Shown: positions 18,655-27,262 of the stretch, piece by piece
Layout of the letters: each line of letters starts with the position of its first letter
Numbering within the stretch: position 1 is the stretch's first letter
Origin: Thermoplasmata archaeon
Lineage (GTDB): Archaea; Thermoplasmatota; Thermoplasmata; Lutacidiplasmatales; UBA184
DNA: 58,226 nucleotides
Direction of reading: 5' to 3'
Assembly (NCBI GenBank): GCA_022749935.1
Contig: JAKIWQ010000008.1
Span: 1 to 58,226, forward strand
Made by a program: the position numbers and the translations under genes
Notes under the pieces: generated by a model
Database searches by the model: none
Seen by the model: only the letters and a program-made list of their open reading frames with translations
What the model was told of the DNA's origin: nothing

Positions 18655-19047
18655 CTACGGGTGAGGCGTTACGACGACCGTGGTCGTCGGCGCGACCGGC
18701 GCCTTTGGGGAGACGTTAGTGACCCTCGGTTGAGGGGCGGGTGCCTGTGGATAGACGTTGGTGACGGTCGGTTGAGGGGCGGGCGCGGCGGGGTAGACGT
18801 TGGTGATCAAGGGGGGCGCGGCCTCAGGGGTCTTGGTCCGCGTCTGGAAGGAGGCGGTCGAACCGGTGGCCGCGATCAGTGCGACTCCGATGATGAACGA
18901 CAGGACGAACAGCACGAGCCCCGCGTCACCTGCAGCATGAGTAGGGGTATCGAAACACAGCCCCTCCCCATGTCCGCAGCGGGCCAGGATGCCCAGACTG
19001 AACGCGAGGACGACAAACGACAGGAGGACCAGGATCACTCCAGCCAT
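18655..19047 (-). CDS. Small two-TM protein with TNVYP repeat tail
   Basis: A 130-residue protein with two hydrophobic helices ('AGVILVLLSFVVLAFSLGIL' and 'LVLFVLSFIIGVALIAATG') joined by a short Cys-containing loop. The C-terminal tail repeats 'TNVYP.APAPQP.V' about three times. The tail is encoded by a 42-bp tandem DNA repeat. No family recognised; the Pro-rich tail could be an interaction or wall-spanning segment. ATG at 19047. The frame is open with a sensible topology, but existence of the protein is less certain than for its neighbours. Confidence 0.6.
   Translation of the reverse strand: MAGVILVLLSFVVLAFSLGILARCGHGEGLCFDTPTHAAGDAGLVLFVLSFIIGVALIAATGSTASFQTRTKTPEAAPPLITNVYPAAPAPQPTVTNVYPQAPAPQPRVTNVSPKAPVAPTTTVVVTPHP
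18712..18808 (-). repeat. 42-bp tandem repeat within the TNVYP tail
   Basis: Units at 18712-18753 and 18754-18795, and a partial unit at 18796-18808, share 'GACGTT.GTGA' and 'CGGTTGAGGGGCGGG' on the plus strand. Each unit encodes 14 residues of the Pro-rich tail. The period is a multiple of three, so copy-number change would keep the frame. Confidence 0.75.
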
Positions 19048-19278
19048 TCGGTACGGGTGCTCGAGATTGACGCGGGTATTGGTTATGGTTGTCCCTTCGC
19101 AAACCTTCTCGGGCGGAACCGTCCGTTGCCGCGTGCATGAACGGGTGCTTAACCCGGTTCAAGCCGTGGTCCGGGGGCCTTTCGAGGCGGTTGAGAGTCT
19201 CGACCACGACCGACGCCGCCATCGTCGGAGGAAGAGAATTCTAGCGACCGGCGCTCCCTCGTAGGGCACCGATAGAGG

Positions 19279-19306
19279 TATACCCCCCCTCCCCCCTGGG
19301 GGGGGT
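19279..19306 (+). promoter_or_regulatory. Probable CsoR-type operator overlapping the TATA box
   Basis: 'TATACCCCCCC', a T, six C, a T, then eight G and T form an imperfect inverted repeat with C- and G-tract arms. It matches the 'TACCCC...GGGG(T)' architecture bound by CsoR/RcnR/FrmR repressors. It includes the TATA element and reaches the predicted transcription start, so a bound repressor would block TBP and polymerase. It lies directly upstream of the CsoR-like gene, implying autoregulation and control of the downstream exporter. Confidence 0.6.
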
Positions 19307-19313
19307 GAGGGAC

Positions 19314-19577
19314 ATGGTCGCCGACAAGCGGGGTGTGGTTGCAAGCCGCCTTGCAACCATCGAGGGCCACTTTCATGCGCTGCACCGAATGGTCGACGAG
19401 GGCCGGGGATACCGAGAGATCGTCCAGCAGTTGGTCGCCGTCCGTTCGTCGATCGATGCGGTGGTCCAGGTGATCGTCGACGACCTCACGAGCGACTGCG
19501 TCCAATCGGTCCGCGGAAGTCCGGCCGCCCGGTCGACCGTGCTCGAGTTGAGGGACGTCGTCGCCAGTGCCCTGTGA
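19314..19577 (+). CDS. CsoR/RcnR-family metal-sensing repressor
   Basis: An 87-residue all-helical DUF156 (CsoR/RcnR/FrmR) protein: 'RLATIEGHFHALHRMVDEGR', 'YREIVQQLVAVRSSIDAVVQ', 'VIVDDLTSDCVQSV'. The family represses metal efflux or formaldehyde genes and releases DNA on ligand binding. Aligned with Mycobacterium CsoR, the helix-2 Cys is Arg ('YREI'), the helix-3 His is Leu, and only the last Cys ('SDCV') remains, so the copper site is not conserved and the inducer is uncertain. ATG 19314 is preferred over GTG 19305, which lies inside the operator. Followed after 33 nt by a cation exporter, its likely target. Confidence 0.87.
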   Translation: MVADKRGVVASRLATIEGHFHALHRMVDEGRGYREIVQQLVAVRSSIDAVVQVIVDDLTSDCVQSVRGSPAARSTVLELRDVVASAL

Positions 19578-19610
19578 TGGTTCCTGGCCGAGACCTCGTG
19601 GAGATGTTCC

Positions 19611-20516
19611 ATGCCTGAGCTCGCCCACGGGGAGGGAGAGGCCGAGGTCCGGGTCCTCAATGGACTCCGGCTCGCCCTCGAAGTCTCGCTGGTCATCCTC
19701 GTCCTCGAAGTGGTCGGGGCCTTCCTCTCGCGAAGCCTCTCGCTTACGATCGACGCCGTCCACAACATCCCGGACCTCCTCGCCTTCGCGGTCTCCTGGA
19801 CCGCGCTCCGCGCCTGCGAGACAGGTGCGACCGGAAAGTACACGTTCGGCACGCACCGGTTCGAGGTCTTCGCGGGCCTGCTCAACGCGGTCCTGATCCT
19901 GGGTACCGGCCTCGCATTCGGGTACGAAGCCCTCGCCGGCCTCCTTCGGGGAGCGAGCTTCGCCGGTCCGGTCGACGCAGTTTGGCTGCTGGTCGTGGCC
20001 GTACCGGTGCTCGCGCTCCGTGCGATCAATCTCTCGGTCCTCGGGCGGATCCCCGGTCGCGCCCGCGACCTCAACCTGGCGAGCGTCGTCCTACACCTCG
20101 CCAGCGATGTGGCCATCACCGGGGCGATCCTTGCGGCGGGACTCGTCCTGCTGCTTCGTCCCTCCTACTGGTGGGTGGACGCTGGAGCCGCCCTGGTCAT
20201 CGCCGGGGTCCTCGCCTACGAATCCCTCCCACTGTTCCGGGAGGCCTGGGAGGTCCTGACCGAACGAACGCCCCGAAATCTCTCGACGGAGCGGATCACC
20301 CGGAGCGCGTTGGAAGTGCCGGGAGTCTCTGAGATTCATGACCTTCACGTGTGGGCCGTCTGTCCGACCCTGGTCTGCATGACGGCGCACGTCCAGCTGC
20401 GGGAAATGCCGCTCAGCGAAGCTTCTCGTGTCATCACCCAGCTCCGAACCCGGATGGAACAGGAGTTCGGAATCCTCCACTCGGTCTTCGAAGTGGAGCC
20501 CCTGTCGGCGGCTTGA
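19611..20516 (+). CDS. Cation diffusion facilitator metal exporter
   Basis: A 301-residue CDF transporter with six predicted helices and a C-terminal cytosolic dimerisation domain ('DLHVWAVCPTLVCMTAHVQL'). The transport site is complete: 'H51NIPD55' in helix 2 and 'H162LASD166' in helix 5, the HD-HD quartet typical of zinc (and cadmium or cobalt) CzcD/ZnT proteins. 'TGKYTFGTHRFEVFAGLLN' matches the conserved loop before helix 3. It exports divalent metal by proton antiport at the cytoplasmic membrane. Its position 33 nt behind the CsoR-like gene indicates one metal-inducible operon. Confidence 0.93.
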   Translation: MPELAHGEGEAEVRVLNGLRLALEVSLVILVLEVVGAFLSRSLSLTIDAVHNIPDLLAFAVSWTALRACETGATGKYTFGTHRFEVFAGLLNAVLILGTGLAFGYEALAGLLRGASFAGPVDAVWLLVVAVPVLALRAINLSVLGRIPGRARDLNLASVVLHLASDVAITGAILAAGLVLLLRPSYWWVDAGAALVIAGVLAYESLPLFREAWEVLTERTPRNLSTERITRSALEVPGVSEIHDLHVWAVCPTLVCMTAHVQLREMPLSEASRVITQLRTRMEQEFGILHSVFEVEPLSAA

Positions 20517-20652
20517 CGACCCTCGCCCCGGCGTCGCCTCGAAGGACGTGCTCGGAGGCTCGTGTCGTTCCTCGCTGAGAAGAGCCCCGACCGGCGGCCG
20601 GGAAGTGGCCCTCAATCGGGTTCTGGGGCGGCCAATTATCAACCTGTACTCA

Positions 20653-21342
20653 ATGGGTCGTCGAATGGCGGAGCCGGCAAATCCTGACCCCTACTTTCTC
20701 TCAGACGCGTACTTCGCCGACGTCGGCCGGATCGCGGACTCTGGCCTCGAACACCGAAACCAGATGATCGAATGGGCGCATGGGATCGTCGCGGCCGTCC
20801 TCGTCGGAGTGCTCGTTACGCAGGGGTACAACTCGGAGGTCGCCTGGCTCGCGGCCGGTTTCGTTTCCGTGTTCCTTACGCCGCTCTTCTCGCTCGCGGT
20901 TACGGAGCACAGCTACTTCATGCGTTACAACTTGGTCCGACGGGCGCTCCTCGAGTACCGCCTCGGACAGGGAGGCCCGACCGGTGTCGGCGACCTTGCC
21001 CGCCTCCGCGGAACCGTTGAGGCGGTCGAACTGCGAAAGGCCGCCCTGTTGTCGAGAGGGGAGGTCATTCGCGAGGTCCTCTTCATGGGGTACGGCTACC
21101 TTCTGGTGGCGTCGTACGCAGCCTTCGTGCTGCTCTCCCAGCGGGTCGTCACGACGACCAACGTGGGCGCCGGTCTCCTGTCGGGCAACCCTCAGGCATG
21201 GCTCATCGTCCTCGTGCTCGTCGGCTTCACGGCGGCGATCGCCCGGGAGTACTACTTCCTCGCCACCACCAGAACCCTCCGCCAATTCGGCGGTACCGGG
21301 CGGGCCCCCCAGCCCTCCAGCCCTACTCCGAAGCATTCCTGA
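20653..21342 (+). CDS. Four-TM membrane protein of unknown function
   Basis: A 229-residue protein with about four hydrophobic helices in two hairpins ('AHGIVAAVLVGVLVTQG', 'WLAAGFVSVFLTPLFSLAV', then 'GYGYLLVASYAAFVLLS' and 'AWLIVLVLVGFTAAIA') separated by a charged cytoplasmic helix. The layout resembles DUF2270 membrane proteins, but I cannot confirm that. Start could be ATG 20653 or 20665. The preceding 136-nt gap suggests its own promoter rather than membership of the CDF operon. Confidence 0.65.
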   Translation: MGRRMAEPANPDPYFLSDAYFADVGRIADSGLEHRNQMIEWAHGIVAAVLVGVLVTQGYNSEVAWLAAGFVSVFLTPLFSLAVTEHSYFMRYNLVRRALLEYRLGQGGPTGVGDLARLRGTVEAVELRKAALLSRGEVIREVLFMGYGYLLVASYAAFVLLSQRVVTTTNVGAGLLSGNPQAWLIVLVLVGFTAAIAREYYFLATTRTLRQFGGTGRAPQPSSPTPKHS

Positions 21343-21517
21343 ACGGGTCGCGAACGACGAATGATCCACCGTTCGGGTCGACTTCGCATCCCGGCCCTGC
21401 CCCGGCTGTTCCGTGGCGCCTAAGGAATTTACGATTCGAATATCGTGGGAACTCGGGGGGGGCCGAACCCATGAACTGGATTGACGTGCGGAGTCCGGGA
21501 GGCGGAGGGCGGGTCCG

Positions 21518-22045
21518 ATGAACAGCGGGGACGCGTCTTCTTCGCCGACCACCCAAGTAACGCTACGACGCGCGACCGAGGCCGACGTCCCCTCGATCGC
21601 CGAAATCTACAATGAAGCCGTCCGGACGACAGTGGCGACGTTCGACACCGAACCCCGGTCGCTGGACGCCCAACGAGAGTGGCTCCACCATCACGATCCG
21701 GGGCATCCCGTCCTGGTGGCCGACCGGCAGGGTCACGTCGTGGGATGGGCTTCCCTGAGCCCGTGGTCCGATCGCAGAGCCTACGACGGAACGGCGGAAG
21801 TGTCGTTCTACGTCCGGTCCGAAGAAAGGGGCCGGGGGATCGGACGCCACCTCCTCGAAGGGATCGTCTCGACCGGTCAGGAACTCCAGTTGCACGCCCT
21901 CCTGTCGCGGATCGCCGACGGGAACTCCGTGAGTGTGCACCTCCACGAAAGCCTCGGCTTCCGCCCGGTTGGAGTCATGCGCGAGGTCGGTTTCAAATTC
22001 GGTCGATGGATCGATGTCCACCTGTTCCAGCGGATGCTCCCGTAG
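21518..22045 (+). CDS. GNAT, phosphinothricin acetyltransferase-like
   Basis: A 175-residue GNAT close to the PAT/MnaT (YncA) subgroup: 'LRRATEADVPSIAEIYNEAV', 'TFDTEPRSLDAQREWL', 'VGWASLSPWSDRRAYDGTAE' and 'SEERGRGIGRHLLEGIV' (acetyl-CoA loop), with 'LHESLGFRPVGVMREVGFKF' at the end. Members acetylate phosphinothricin, methionine sulfone or sulfoximine, and related amino-acid analogues. The fit is good over the whole length, but the natural substrate is unknown. ATG at 21518. Confidence 0.9.
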   Translation: MNSGDASSSPTTQVTLRRATEADVPSIAEIYNEAVRTTVATFDTEPRSLDAQREWLHHHDPGHPVLVADRQGHVVGWASLSPWSDRRAYDGTAEVSFYVRSEERGRGIGRHLLEGIVSTGQELQLHALLSRIADGNSVSVHLHESLGFRPVGVMREVGFKFGRWIDVHLFQRMLP

Positions 22046-22086
22046 TCAGAGCATGCCCTCGGCCGTCCACGGCCGAAAGCGCGACG

Positions 22087-22731
22087 CTACTTGTGGAGAA
22101 TCTTGAAGGCGATGTCCCAGCTCCCGCCGAGGGCCCCCAGCGTCACCCACAGAATGCAAAGCGACTCGAGCTCCCGTGAGCTTTCGATCCCGCCGGTGTC
22201 GACCGGGTTCCAGCCAAAGCTCCGGAGCCATTCGGCGACCTTTTTCTTCGCCCCGGCGTCATTCCCGCAGTAGAACATGTCGGGCGGGCCACCCGAAAAT
22301 TTCGGTCGAAACATGTGGACGTTCCCGACCGAGTTGAAGGCCTTCACCACCTGGGCTTCGGGGAGGAGCTTCTGGACCCGTTCGCCCGCGGAGTCCGTCC
22401 CGCCGTAGGCGAGGGTCGGCATCGCGTTGGGGACGAATTTGAGTGGGTTGGTCGTGTCGATCACGACCTTGCCCGCGAAGTGCGGGAGGCCCGCGAGACG
22501 GATGGCGTTCTCGTTCTCGACTCCACGGGTCGAGACGACCACGACCTCGCCGAAGGCCGCCGCATCCGCGAACGTCCCCAGCGTCGCGCGCTCTCCCGCC
22601 GCCTTCTTCCAGGCGACCAGGCCGTCGCTCTCGGGGGTTCGGGACCCGAGCTTGACCTCGTGGCCGAGCTCGACGAACCCCGATCCCAGCGTCTTGGCGA
22701 CGTCCCCCGAGCCGAGAATTCCTACTCGCAT
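22087..22731 (-). CDS. NADPH-dependent F420 reductase-like protein
   Basis: A 214-residue Rossmann protein of the F420H2:NADP oxidoreductase (NpdG/Fno-like) family: dinucleotide loop 'MRVGILGSGDVAKTLGSGF', 'HEVKLGSRTPES' (the Ser-Arg pair favours NADP), 'VIDTTNPL' and 'VVKAFNSVGNVHMFRP', and a C-terminal helical region. True Fno moves hydride between coenzyme F420 and NADP; close relatives act on other substrates, so the cofactor remains to be proven. ATG at 22731, with an AT-rich 'CTTAAGTAG' about 32-41 nt upstream as a possible TATA element. Confidence 0.83.
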   Translation of the reverse strand: MRVGILGSGDVAKTLGSGFVELGHEVKLGSRTPESDGLVAWKKAAGERATLGTFADAAAFGEVVVVSTRGVENENAIRLAGLPHFAGKVVIDTTNPLKFVPNAMPTLAYGGTDSAGERVQKLLPEAQVVKAFNSVGNVHMFRPKFSGGPPDMFYCGNDAGAKKKVAEWLRSFGWNPVDTGGIESSRELESLCILWVTLGALGGSWDIAFKILHK

Positions 22732-23037
22732 GTCACCCTCGGACGCGCACTCCTCGGGGGCTACTTAAGGGACGGTGGGACGGGTACGCCGTCGCCGGCC
22801 CTGACCCTTGGTCGCGGCAACCTTCCGAGGGTACCATGCCCAGTGGCTTCGTCTCTTCCGGGGAGAGCGACTCCAACATCCCGTGGGTCGAACAGTAGGT
22901 CGTCCGCACGCGGCGGATGCGGTCAGTCCATGAACTGGTCTTAGCTCGAGGGGGCCTACCGAAACGTCGAGCTCCGGGCGTCGGAAGCGGAAGCCGTCCT
23001 TCTCAGATAGGTGATGGAGCGTCCGTCGGACAGGTCG
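22732..23037. other. Intergenic region, only a weak promoter seen
   Basis: 306 nt between two minus-strand genes. Apart from an AT-rich patch near 22763-22772 that may be the promoter of the F420-reductase-like gene, I see no coding frame, RNA gene or repeat. Confidence 0.5.
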
Positions 23038-23667
23038 CTAGAAAGCCTCGACCCGGGCGGCCCAGGCTCGGAGCCCCTTGAATCGGGCCGGGATCTTCTC
23101 GCCCACGAGCATCCACGGGGAGAGCCCTCCGTAGATCCCGAAGTCGGCGAGCGAGGGAGGACCGAGGATCCACTCCTTGTCCTGGACCATCTCGTCGACG
23201 AACGAGAAGTACTCCATGAGGTCGCGGACGAACTCCGGCCGCCGACCCTTCAGGACGTGCCACGGACCCCTGGACCGGGTCTGCATCTCCTCGAAGACCC
23301 AACGCTCGACCTCGGTACGCAAGGTCTTCGGCACTTGGGTGACCACCGCGCGCCAGACCCGCTCTTCGAGGACCTGGTGCCCCCAATTTTCGAGCGTGCG
23401 GGCGACCCCGTCCAGTCCGGGGGGTACCAACGAGGGGTCCGGCCGGACCCGGTCGAGGAACCCCGGTACGTCCTGCCAGGGGACCGCCTTCCCGTTCCAT
23501 ATGAGGGTCGGCACGTAGTCCTGACCGGTTCGGCGGAGCAACTCGCTGCGGTCGTTGTAGGGGGCGTACGTGATCTTCGGCCGGACCCCCTTGAACGCGA
23601 GCATCCGCTCCGCGGAGACGCAATAGTGGCTCGGCGGCAGGTAGTAAAGTTCGACGCGATCGACCAT
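23038..23667 (-). CDS. Glutathione S-transferase-like protein
   Basis: A 209-residue two-domain protein. The thioredoxin-like N-domain reads 'VELYYLPPSHYCVSAERMLA', 'ITYAPYNDRSELL' and 'YVPTLIWNGKAVPWQDVPGF', with the cis-Pro ('VPTL') of the GST fold. The helical C-domain includes 'SFVDEMVQDKEWILGPPSLA' with 'ADFGIYGGLSPW', the conserved N-capping Asp region. The active-site position is 'SHYC' rather than the CPxC of omega-class enzymes. Archaea generally lack glutathione, so the thiol substrate is unclear. ATG 23667 chosen from homology. It lies 53 nt downstream of the six-TM gene on the same strand. Confidence 0.85.
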   Translation of the reverse strand: MVDRVELYYLPPSHYCVSAERMLAFKGVRPKITYAPYNDRSELLRRTGQDYVPTLIWNGKAVPWQDVPGFLDRVRPDPSLVPPGLDGVARTLENWGHQVLEERVWRAVVTQVPKTLRTEVERWVFEEMQTRSRGPWHVLKGRRPEFVRDLMEYFSFVDEMVQDKEWILGPPSLADFGIYGGLSPWMLVGEKIPARFKGLRAWAARVEAF

Positions 23668-23720
23668 CGCGACGCGAACCGCGCCGCCCCGCTTGAGCGT
23701 TGCCGCGTCGAACCCGCCGG

Positions 23721-24446
23721 CTAGCCGGTCTTGATCCGTACTGGCGGTCGGCGGGCTCCCGCGTACGCGAGGGCGGGAGCCAACAGCGCGAGCACCGGGA
23801 CCGCGAGGAGGAAATACTGCGCTCCGGGGACCGGGTAGAGGAGCGCGACAAAGGGACCTACCAGGGCGAGGAGGAGGAGCGAGTACAAGGCCGCCGAGCC
23901 GTACAAGACGCCCCGGCCGAACCGGCGACCGGCCGCGGCGATCCCTAGGACTAGGCCGACGCCCCCCAGCCATCCGAGCCAGAATCCCGCCAATCCGGTG
24001 AAGGCGCCGAGCGGTTGGCCCGATCGAAGACAGGAGAGCGCGTGCGACGGTTGCCCTCCGATGCACGAAACCAGCGAACTGGTCGAACCGAGCACGACCA
24101 CCACCGCGACCAAGAGGAGGAGGAAGCCAAGCGACCCCACCAGGCACAGGACTCGGGCGACCTTGAAGCGCGGGTCGACCGCGCTCATCGCGACGAATCC
24201 CCGGTGGTAGAGGATCAGCGAAAGGAGGAAGAGAATGGCCCCGGCGAGGATCAACAGGGTCACGGTCTCGACGAAGGTGGTGGTGACCCGGAAGAACCCG
24301 CCGGGATTGTAGAGTGCGAGCCAGAGGAGGGCGAGGGGGAGGAGCAGAGTGAGGGCCGCGGCGAAGACTCCTAGTCCCGCGCCGACCGCGATGCGGTGCG
24401 ACCCCCGGACATCCTCCGGCCGGATCGTCACCGTCGGGGTGGCCAT
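23721..24446 (-). CDS. Six-TM membrane protein of unknown function
   Basis: A 241-residue integral membrane protein with about six helices, including 'GLGVFAAALTLLLPLALLWL', 'TVTLLILAGAILFLLSLIL', 'VGSLGFLLLLVAVVVVLGS' and 'AALYSLLLLALVGPFVALL'. A short extracytoplasmic loop holds two Cys ('SCIGGQPSHALSC') that could form a disulfide. It resembles archaeal DUF973-type proteins in layout only. ATG 24446 is supported by a TATA motif 27-34 nt upstream. Confidence 0.7.
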   Translation of the reverse strand: MATPTVTIRPEDVRGSHRIAVGAGLGVFAAALTLLLPLALLWLALYNPGGFFRVTTTFVETVTLLILAGAILFLLSLILYHRGFVAMSAVDPRFKVARVLCLVGSLGFLLLLVAVVVVLGSTSSLVSCIGGQPSHALSCLRSGQPLGAFTGLAGFWLGWLGGVGLVLGIAAAGRRFGRGVLYGSAALYSLLLLALVGPFVALLYPVPGAQYFLLAVPVLALLAPALAYAGARRPPVRIKTG

Positions 24447-24472
24447 GGCGCCCAGAAGTCGTTCTTCCTCCC

Positions 24473-24480
24473 TGATATAG
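24473..24480 (-). promoter_or_regulatory. TATA box upstream of the six-TM gene
   Basis: 'CTATATCA' on the minus strand lies 27-34 nt upstream of the ATG at 24446, the spacing for a leaderless or nearly leaderless archaeal transcript. The same bases are only 7 nt from the GTG (24487) of the divergent methyltransferase, so that gene must use another element or a more internal start. Confidence 0.5.
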
Positions 24481-24486
24481 TTCCGC

Positions 24487-25173
24487 GTGGACGCGCGTTC
24501 CGCCCGGTCCCTCGCCGAGACTAAACGTGCCGTGGGCCTGCGTAGGCCGGTGGAGTTCTTCGACCGCGCGTACGACGGGAGTCCCCCGTGGGATATCGGA
24601 CGTCCTCAGCCGGAGTTCGTCCGTCTGGAGGAGACCGGAGAGATCCGCCGAAGGGTTCTCGACGTCGGATGCGGAACCGGCGAGAACGCGCTCTTCTACG
24701 CCTCGCGAGGACACGAAACCTGGGGCGTCGATTTCGCCCCGACCGCGATCCGACGGGCACGAGAGAAGGCGGGGACGCGGGGTCTCGCGGTTCGATTCAT
24801 GGCAGCCTCCGCCCTGGAGCTCTCCGACCTCGCGGAACGATTCGATACCATCACCGACAGCGGGCTCTTTCACACGTTCACGGACGAACAACGGCCCGTG
24901 TACGCGGCGAGCGTGGCGGGCGCGCTCCGCCCGGGCGGACGGTTTTTCCTCCTCTGCTTTTCGGAGAGGGAATCGACCGACTGGGGCGGACCCCGTCGGG
25001 TGACCCAAGATGAACTTCGGGCCTCCTTCTCGACCGGGTGGAGAGTTCGGTGGATCCGGGACGCACGGTTCGCCACCATCGTCCCGACCATCGAGGGTCA
25101 CGCGTGGCTCGCGGCGTTCGAACGGGTCCGGATCCCCGAAGAGGTCGGCGCCCGCGTACCGGCGCGCCGATGA
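24487..25173 (+). CDS. Class I SAM-dependent methyltransferase
   Basis: A methyltransferase of up to 228 residues, thiopurine-methyltransferase-like. '[20 protein letters not shown]' matches the N-terminal lid typical of this group. Motif I is '[20 protein letters not shown]', motif II '[17 protein letters not shown]', motif III '[12 protein letters not shown]', and '[14 protein letters not shown]' is post-motif III. The acceptor is unknown; relatives methylate thiols, halides or metalloids. Starts at 24487 (GTG) or, better matched to relatives and to the promoter, GTG 24532. Confidence 0.9.
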   Translation: MDARSARSLAETKRAVGLRRPVEFFDRAYDGSPPWDIGRPQPEFVRLEETGEIRRRVLDVGCGTGENALFYASRGHETWGVDFAPTAIRRAREKAGTRGLAVRFMAASALELSDLAERFDTITDSGLFHTFTDEQRPVYAASVAGALRPGGRFFLLCFSERESTDWGGPRRVTQDELRASFSTGWRVRWIRDARFATIVPTIEGHAWLAAFERVRIPEEVGARVPARR

Positions 25174-25295
25174 GCCCCGCCCCCCGTGCAAGGCTTGTCC
25201 GTGGGACGCCGGAGGGGCCGACCCGGCGGCGCGAGGCGTTCCCGGCCCATGGACCCAGTCAGCCTCATCCCCTCCCGGTAACTCTCCCGAGGGCC

Positions 25296-25886
25296 ATGAC
25301 CGCCACACCGACCCCCCGGCCGACAGCTCCCACGGAACAGGCCACGATCGGCGGTGGGTGCTTCTGGTGCACCGAGGCCGTGTTCTCGGAGGTCCGGGGC
25401 GTCCGGTCCGTGTTTCCCGGCTACGCCGGCGGGGCCGTACCGAACCCGACGTACGACCAGGTGTGCGGGGGGCGGACGGGCCACGCGGAGGTCGTCCAGG
25501 TCACGTTCGACCCGGCCGAGCTCAGCTACCGGGACCTGCTGACGATCTTCATGACGACCCATGACCCCACGACCCTCAACCGCCAGGGCAACGATTCGGG
25601 TCCCCAATACCGCTCGATCATCCTCGTCCACAGTCTGGAACAGCGGGCGACGGCGGACGCGGTGATCCGAGAGTTGAACGGCCAGAAGCTGTGGAAGCAC
25701 CCGATCGTGACGGAGGTCCTTCCGCTCGCCGTGTTCTACCCGGCGGAGGAGTACCACCAACGCTACTTCGAGCGCAACCCCTACGCGGGGTACTGCATGA
25801 TGGTGATCGCGCCGAAGGTCGCCAAGTTCCGTAAGCACTACACCGAGCGACTGCGCACGACTCCGGCCCCCGTCCGAGCGCGTTAG
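25296..25886 (+). CDS. msrA: Peptide-methionine (S)-S-oxide reductase MsrA
   Basis: A 196-residue MsrA, repairing the S-epimer of methionine sulfoxide. The catalytic motif '[12 protein letters not shown]' is present (nucleophile Cys22), followed by 'VFPGYAGG', '[12 protein letters not shown]', '[20 protein letters not shown]' and '[10 protein letters not shown]', all diagnostic. C-terminal resolving Cys residues are not obvious beyond the Cys in 'YAGYCMM', so recycling may use the second Cys of CFWC or an external thiol. ATG 25296. The TAG stop shares bases with the stop of the convergent LysE gene. Confidence 0.96.
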   Translation: MTATPTPRPTAPTEQATIGGGCFWCTEAVFSEVRGVRSVFPGYAGGAVPNPTYDQVCGGRTGHAEVVQVTFDPAELSYRDLLTIFMTTHDPTTLNRQGNDSGPQYRSIILVHSLEQRATADAVIRELNGQKLWKHPIVTEVLPLAVFYPAEEYHQRYFERNPYAGYCMMVIAPKVAKFRKHYTERLRTTPAPVRAR

Positions 25887-26470
25887 AGCGGTACTCCGAC
25901 GGCGACCAGGGCGAAGTAGGCGGCGAACCCGCCCAAGACCACCGCCGACACGATAGAGACCACGCGCGGGATTCGGGGGTCCGTTCGGGCGCCCACCGTC
26001 AAGAGCGCGGGAAAGACGACGACCCAGACCCCGATCGCGGCGAACAGACCGACGAACAGGACGGCCCCACCGACGTAGGCGAATGCGAGCCCCGCCGTCA
26101 CCCACCAGATGATCTGGAAGGGGTTGGTGACGCCGACGATCAGCCCTACCGTGAACACCCGCACGTCCGAGGAGGGGACGGATTCGGCCGCGGGCCGCTC
26201 CCGAAGGAGCCGATAGACCATCCCCGAGAGGACGAGGGCCCCGGCCCCCTCGATCCATCGGACCCACGCTCCGAGTTGGATCGTCGCGTGCACGGCGTAC
26301 ACGATCGTCCCGAGGACTCCGTCCGCGGCCATCGCTCCGAGCCCGGTCGTGATGCCGGCTCGGAGGGAGCGCATCGACCGGTTCGCGATGAGGACGTTCA
26401 TCGGCCCCGGGGGGATCACCAGACTGAACCCGAGCGCCGCGCCGGCGAGCGCCAGATAGATCTCGTTCAC
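25883..26470 (-). CDS. LysE/RhtB-type amino-acid exporter
   Basis: A 195-residue membrane protein with six predicted helices. The N-terminal signature '[20 protein letters not shown]' matches the LysE family 'G...PGP....' motif, and '[20 protein letters not shown]' matches the second half ('NP' motif). Exports amino acids or analogues by proton antiport; substrate unknown. Its TAA stop (25883-25885) overlaps the TAG stop of msrA (25884-25886), so the two genes are convergent and overlap by 4 bp. Confidence 0.9.
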   Translation of the reverse strand: MNEIYLALAGAALGFSLVIPPGPMNVLIANRSMRSLRAGITTGLGAMAADGVLGTIVYAVHATIQLGAWVRWIEGAGALVLSGMVYRLLRERPAAESVPSSDVRVFTVGLIVGVTNPFQIIWWVTAGLAFAYVGGAVLFVGLFAAIGVWVVVFPALLTVGARTDPRIPRVVSIVSAVVLGGFAAYFALVAVGVPL

Positions 26471-26560
26471 GGGAGCGAGGTCCGAGGGCCGCGGAGCGTG
26501 GGGGGGTGGGTGGGACCGAGTACCTACCCCAAGCCCACGGCCGCGGAGGCGCCCGTCGGC

Positions 26561-27010
26561 CTACCGGACCGTGAACTGGACGTCGGTGTGGGCGAGGGCG
26601 GATTTGTCGGTCCAGGGGTTGCCCCGGTAGACCTCACGATACGAGACCACGCGACGGATCTCCTTGTCCTTCTTGCGCCAGCGCAGCCAATCGGTCAATC
26701 CGTGGTAGACGACCGAGGGCGAGACGACCTCCGGGTCGAAGACCACGCTCGCGACCCGCGTGGCGGCCAGCGTGCGTACGCGGACCTTTCCCTCGGACCG
26801 GGCCCGGCCGTTGACCACGACGCCGGTCTCCCACGTTCGCGTGCCCGGCTCCCGAAAGATCCAGAGCCCGGGTTGGTATCCGTTGGACTTGGCCCATTTC
26901 GCCACTTTCTCGAAGTTCTGGCGGATGGTGGCATCCTTCCACGGACCCTTCCATTTGATGGACGCGACACGATACGCCGGTGTTTTCTTGAACTCGAACT
27001 CAACCACCAT
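26561..27010 (-). CDS. GyrI-like small-molecule-binding domain protein
   Basis: A 149-residue protein with the features of GyrI/SHS2-like stand-alone ligand-binding domains: 'FEFKKTPAYRVASIKWKGPW' at the start, 'FEKVAKWAKSNGYQPGLWIF' in the first helix, 'VRVRTLAATRVASVVF' in the central strand and a C-terminal 'VSYREVYRGNP' where such proteins describe their ligand-shielding strand. Members bind toxins or drugs, alone or fused to AraC regulators. ATG at 27010; the upstream extension of the frame lacks homology. Confidence 0.8.
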   Translation of the reverse strand: MVVEFEFKKTPAYRVASIKWKGPWKDATIRQNFEKVAKWAKSNGYQPGLWIFREPGTRTWETGVVVNGRARSEGKVRVRTLAATRVASVVFDPEVVSPSVVYHGLTDWLRWRKKDKEIRRVVSYREVYRGNPWTDKSALAHTDVQFTVR

Positions 27011-27262
27011 GGGAACTCCCTCGTTTCGGGGACTCCCCGGGAGATTAAAGCCCCGCGGGAGGAGGGACCCGCCGGTGATGGCGGGGAAGGGGTTCGACTT
27101 CCTCACCCGATCCGAACCGATCGGGCCGGCCGACCGAGACCTCGCGGTCTCAGCGCCGAAGCGGTGGGAATCCTCCACCGCCCGGCCAGGGCAGCGAGGG
27201 TTGCGGCCCACCCGGTGTCGGACCGGGAGCGGCTCGAGTCGGAGGGGGGGCGCTCATCCCGT

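Noticed and set aside
23668-25308. Upstream extension of the GST frame to 756 codons
   Set aside because: The extension is antisense to the methyltransferase and crosses the six-TM gene; GST homology starts at ATG 23667.
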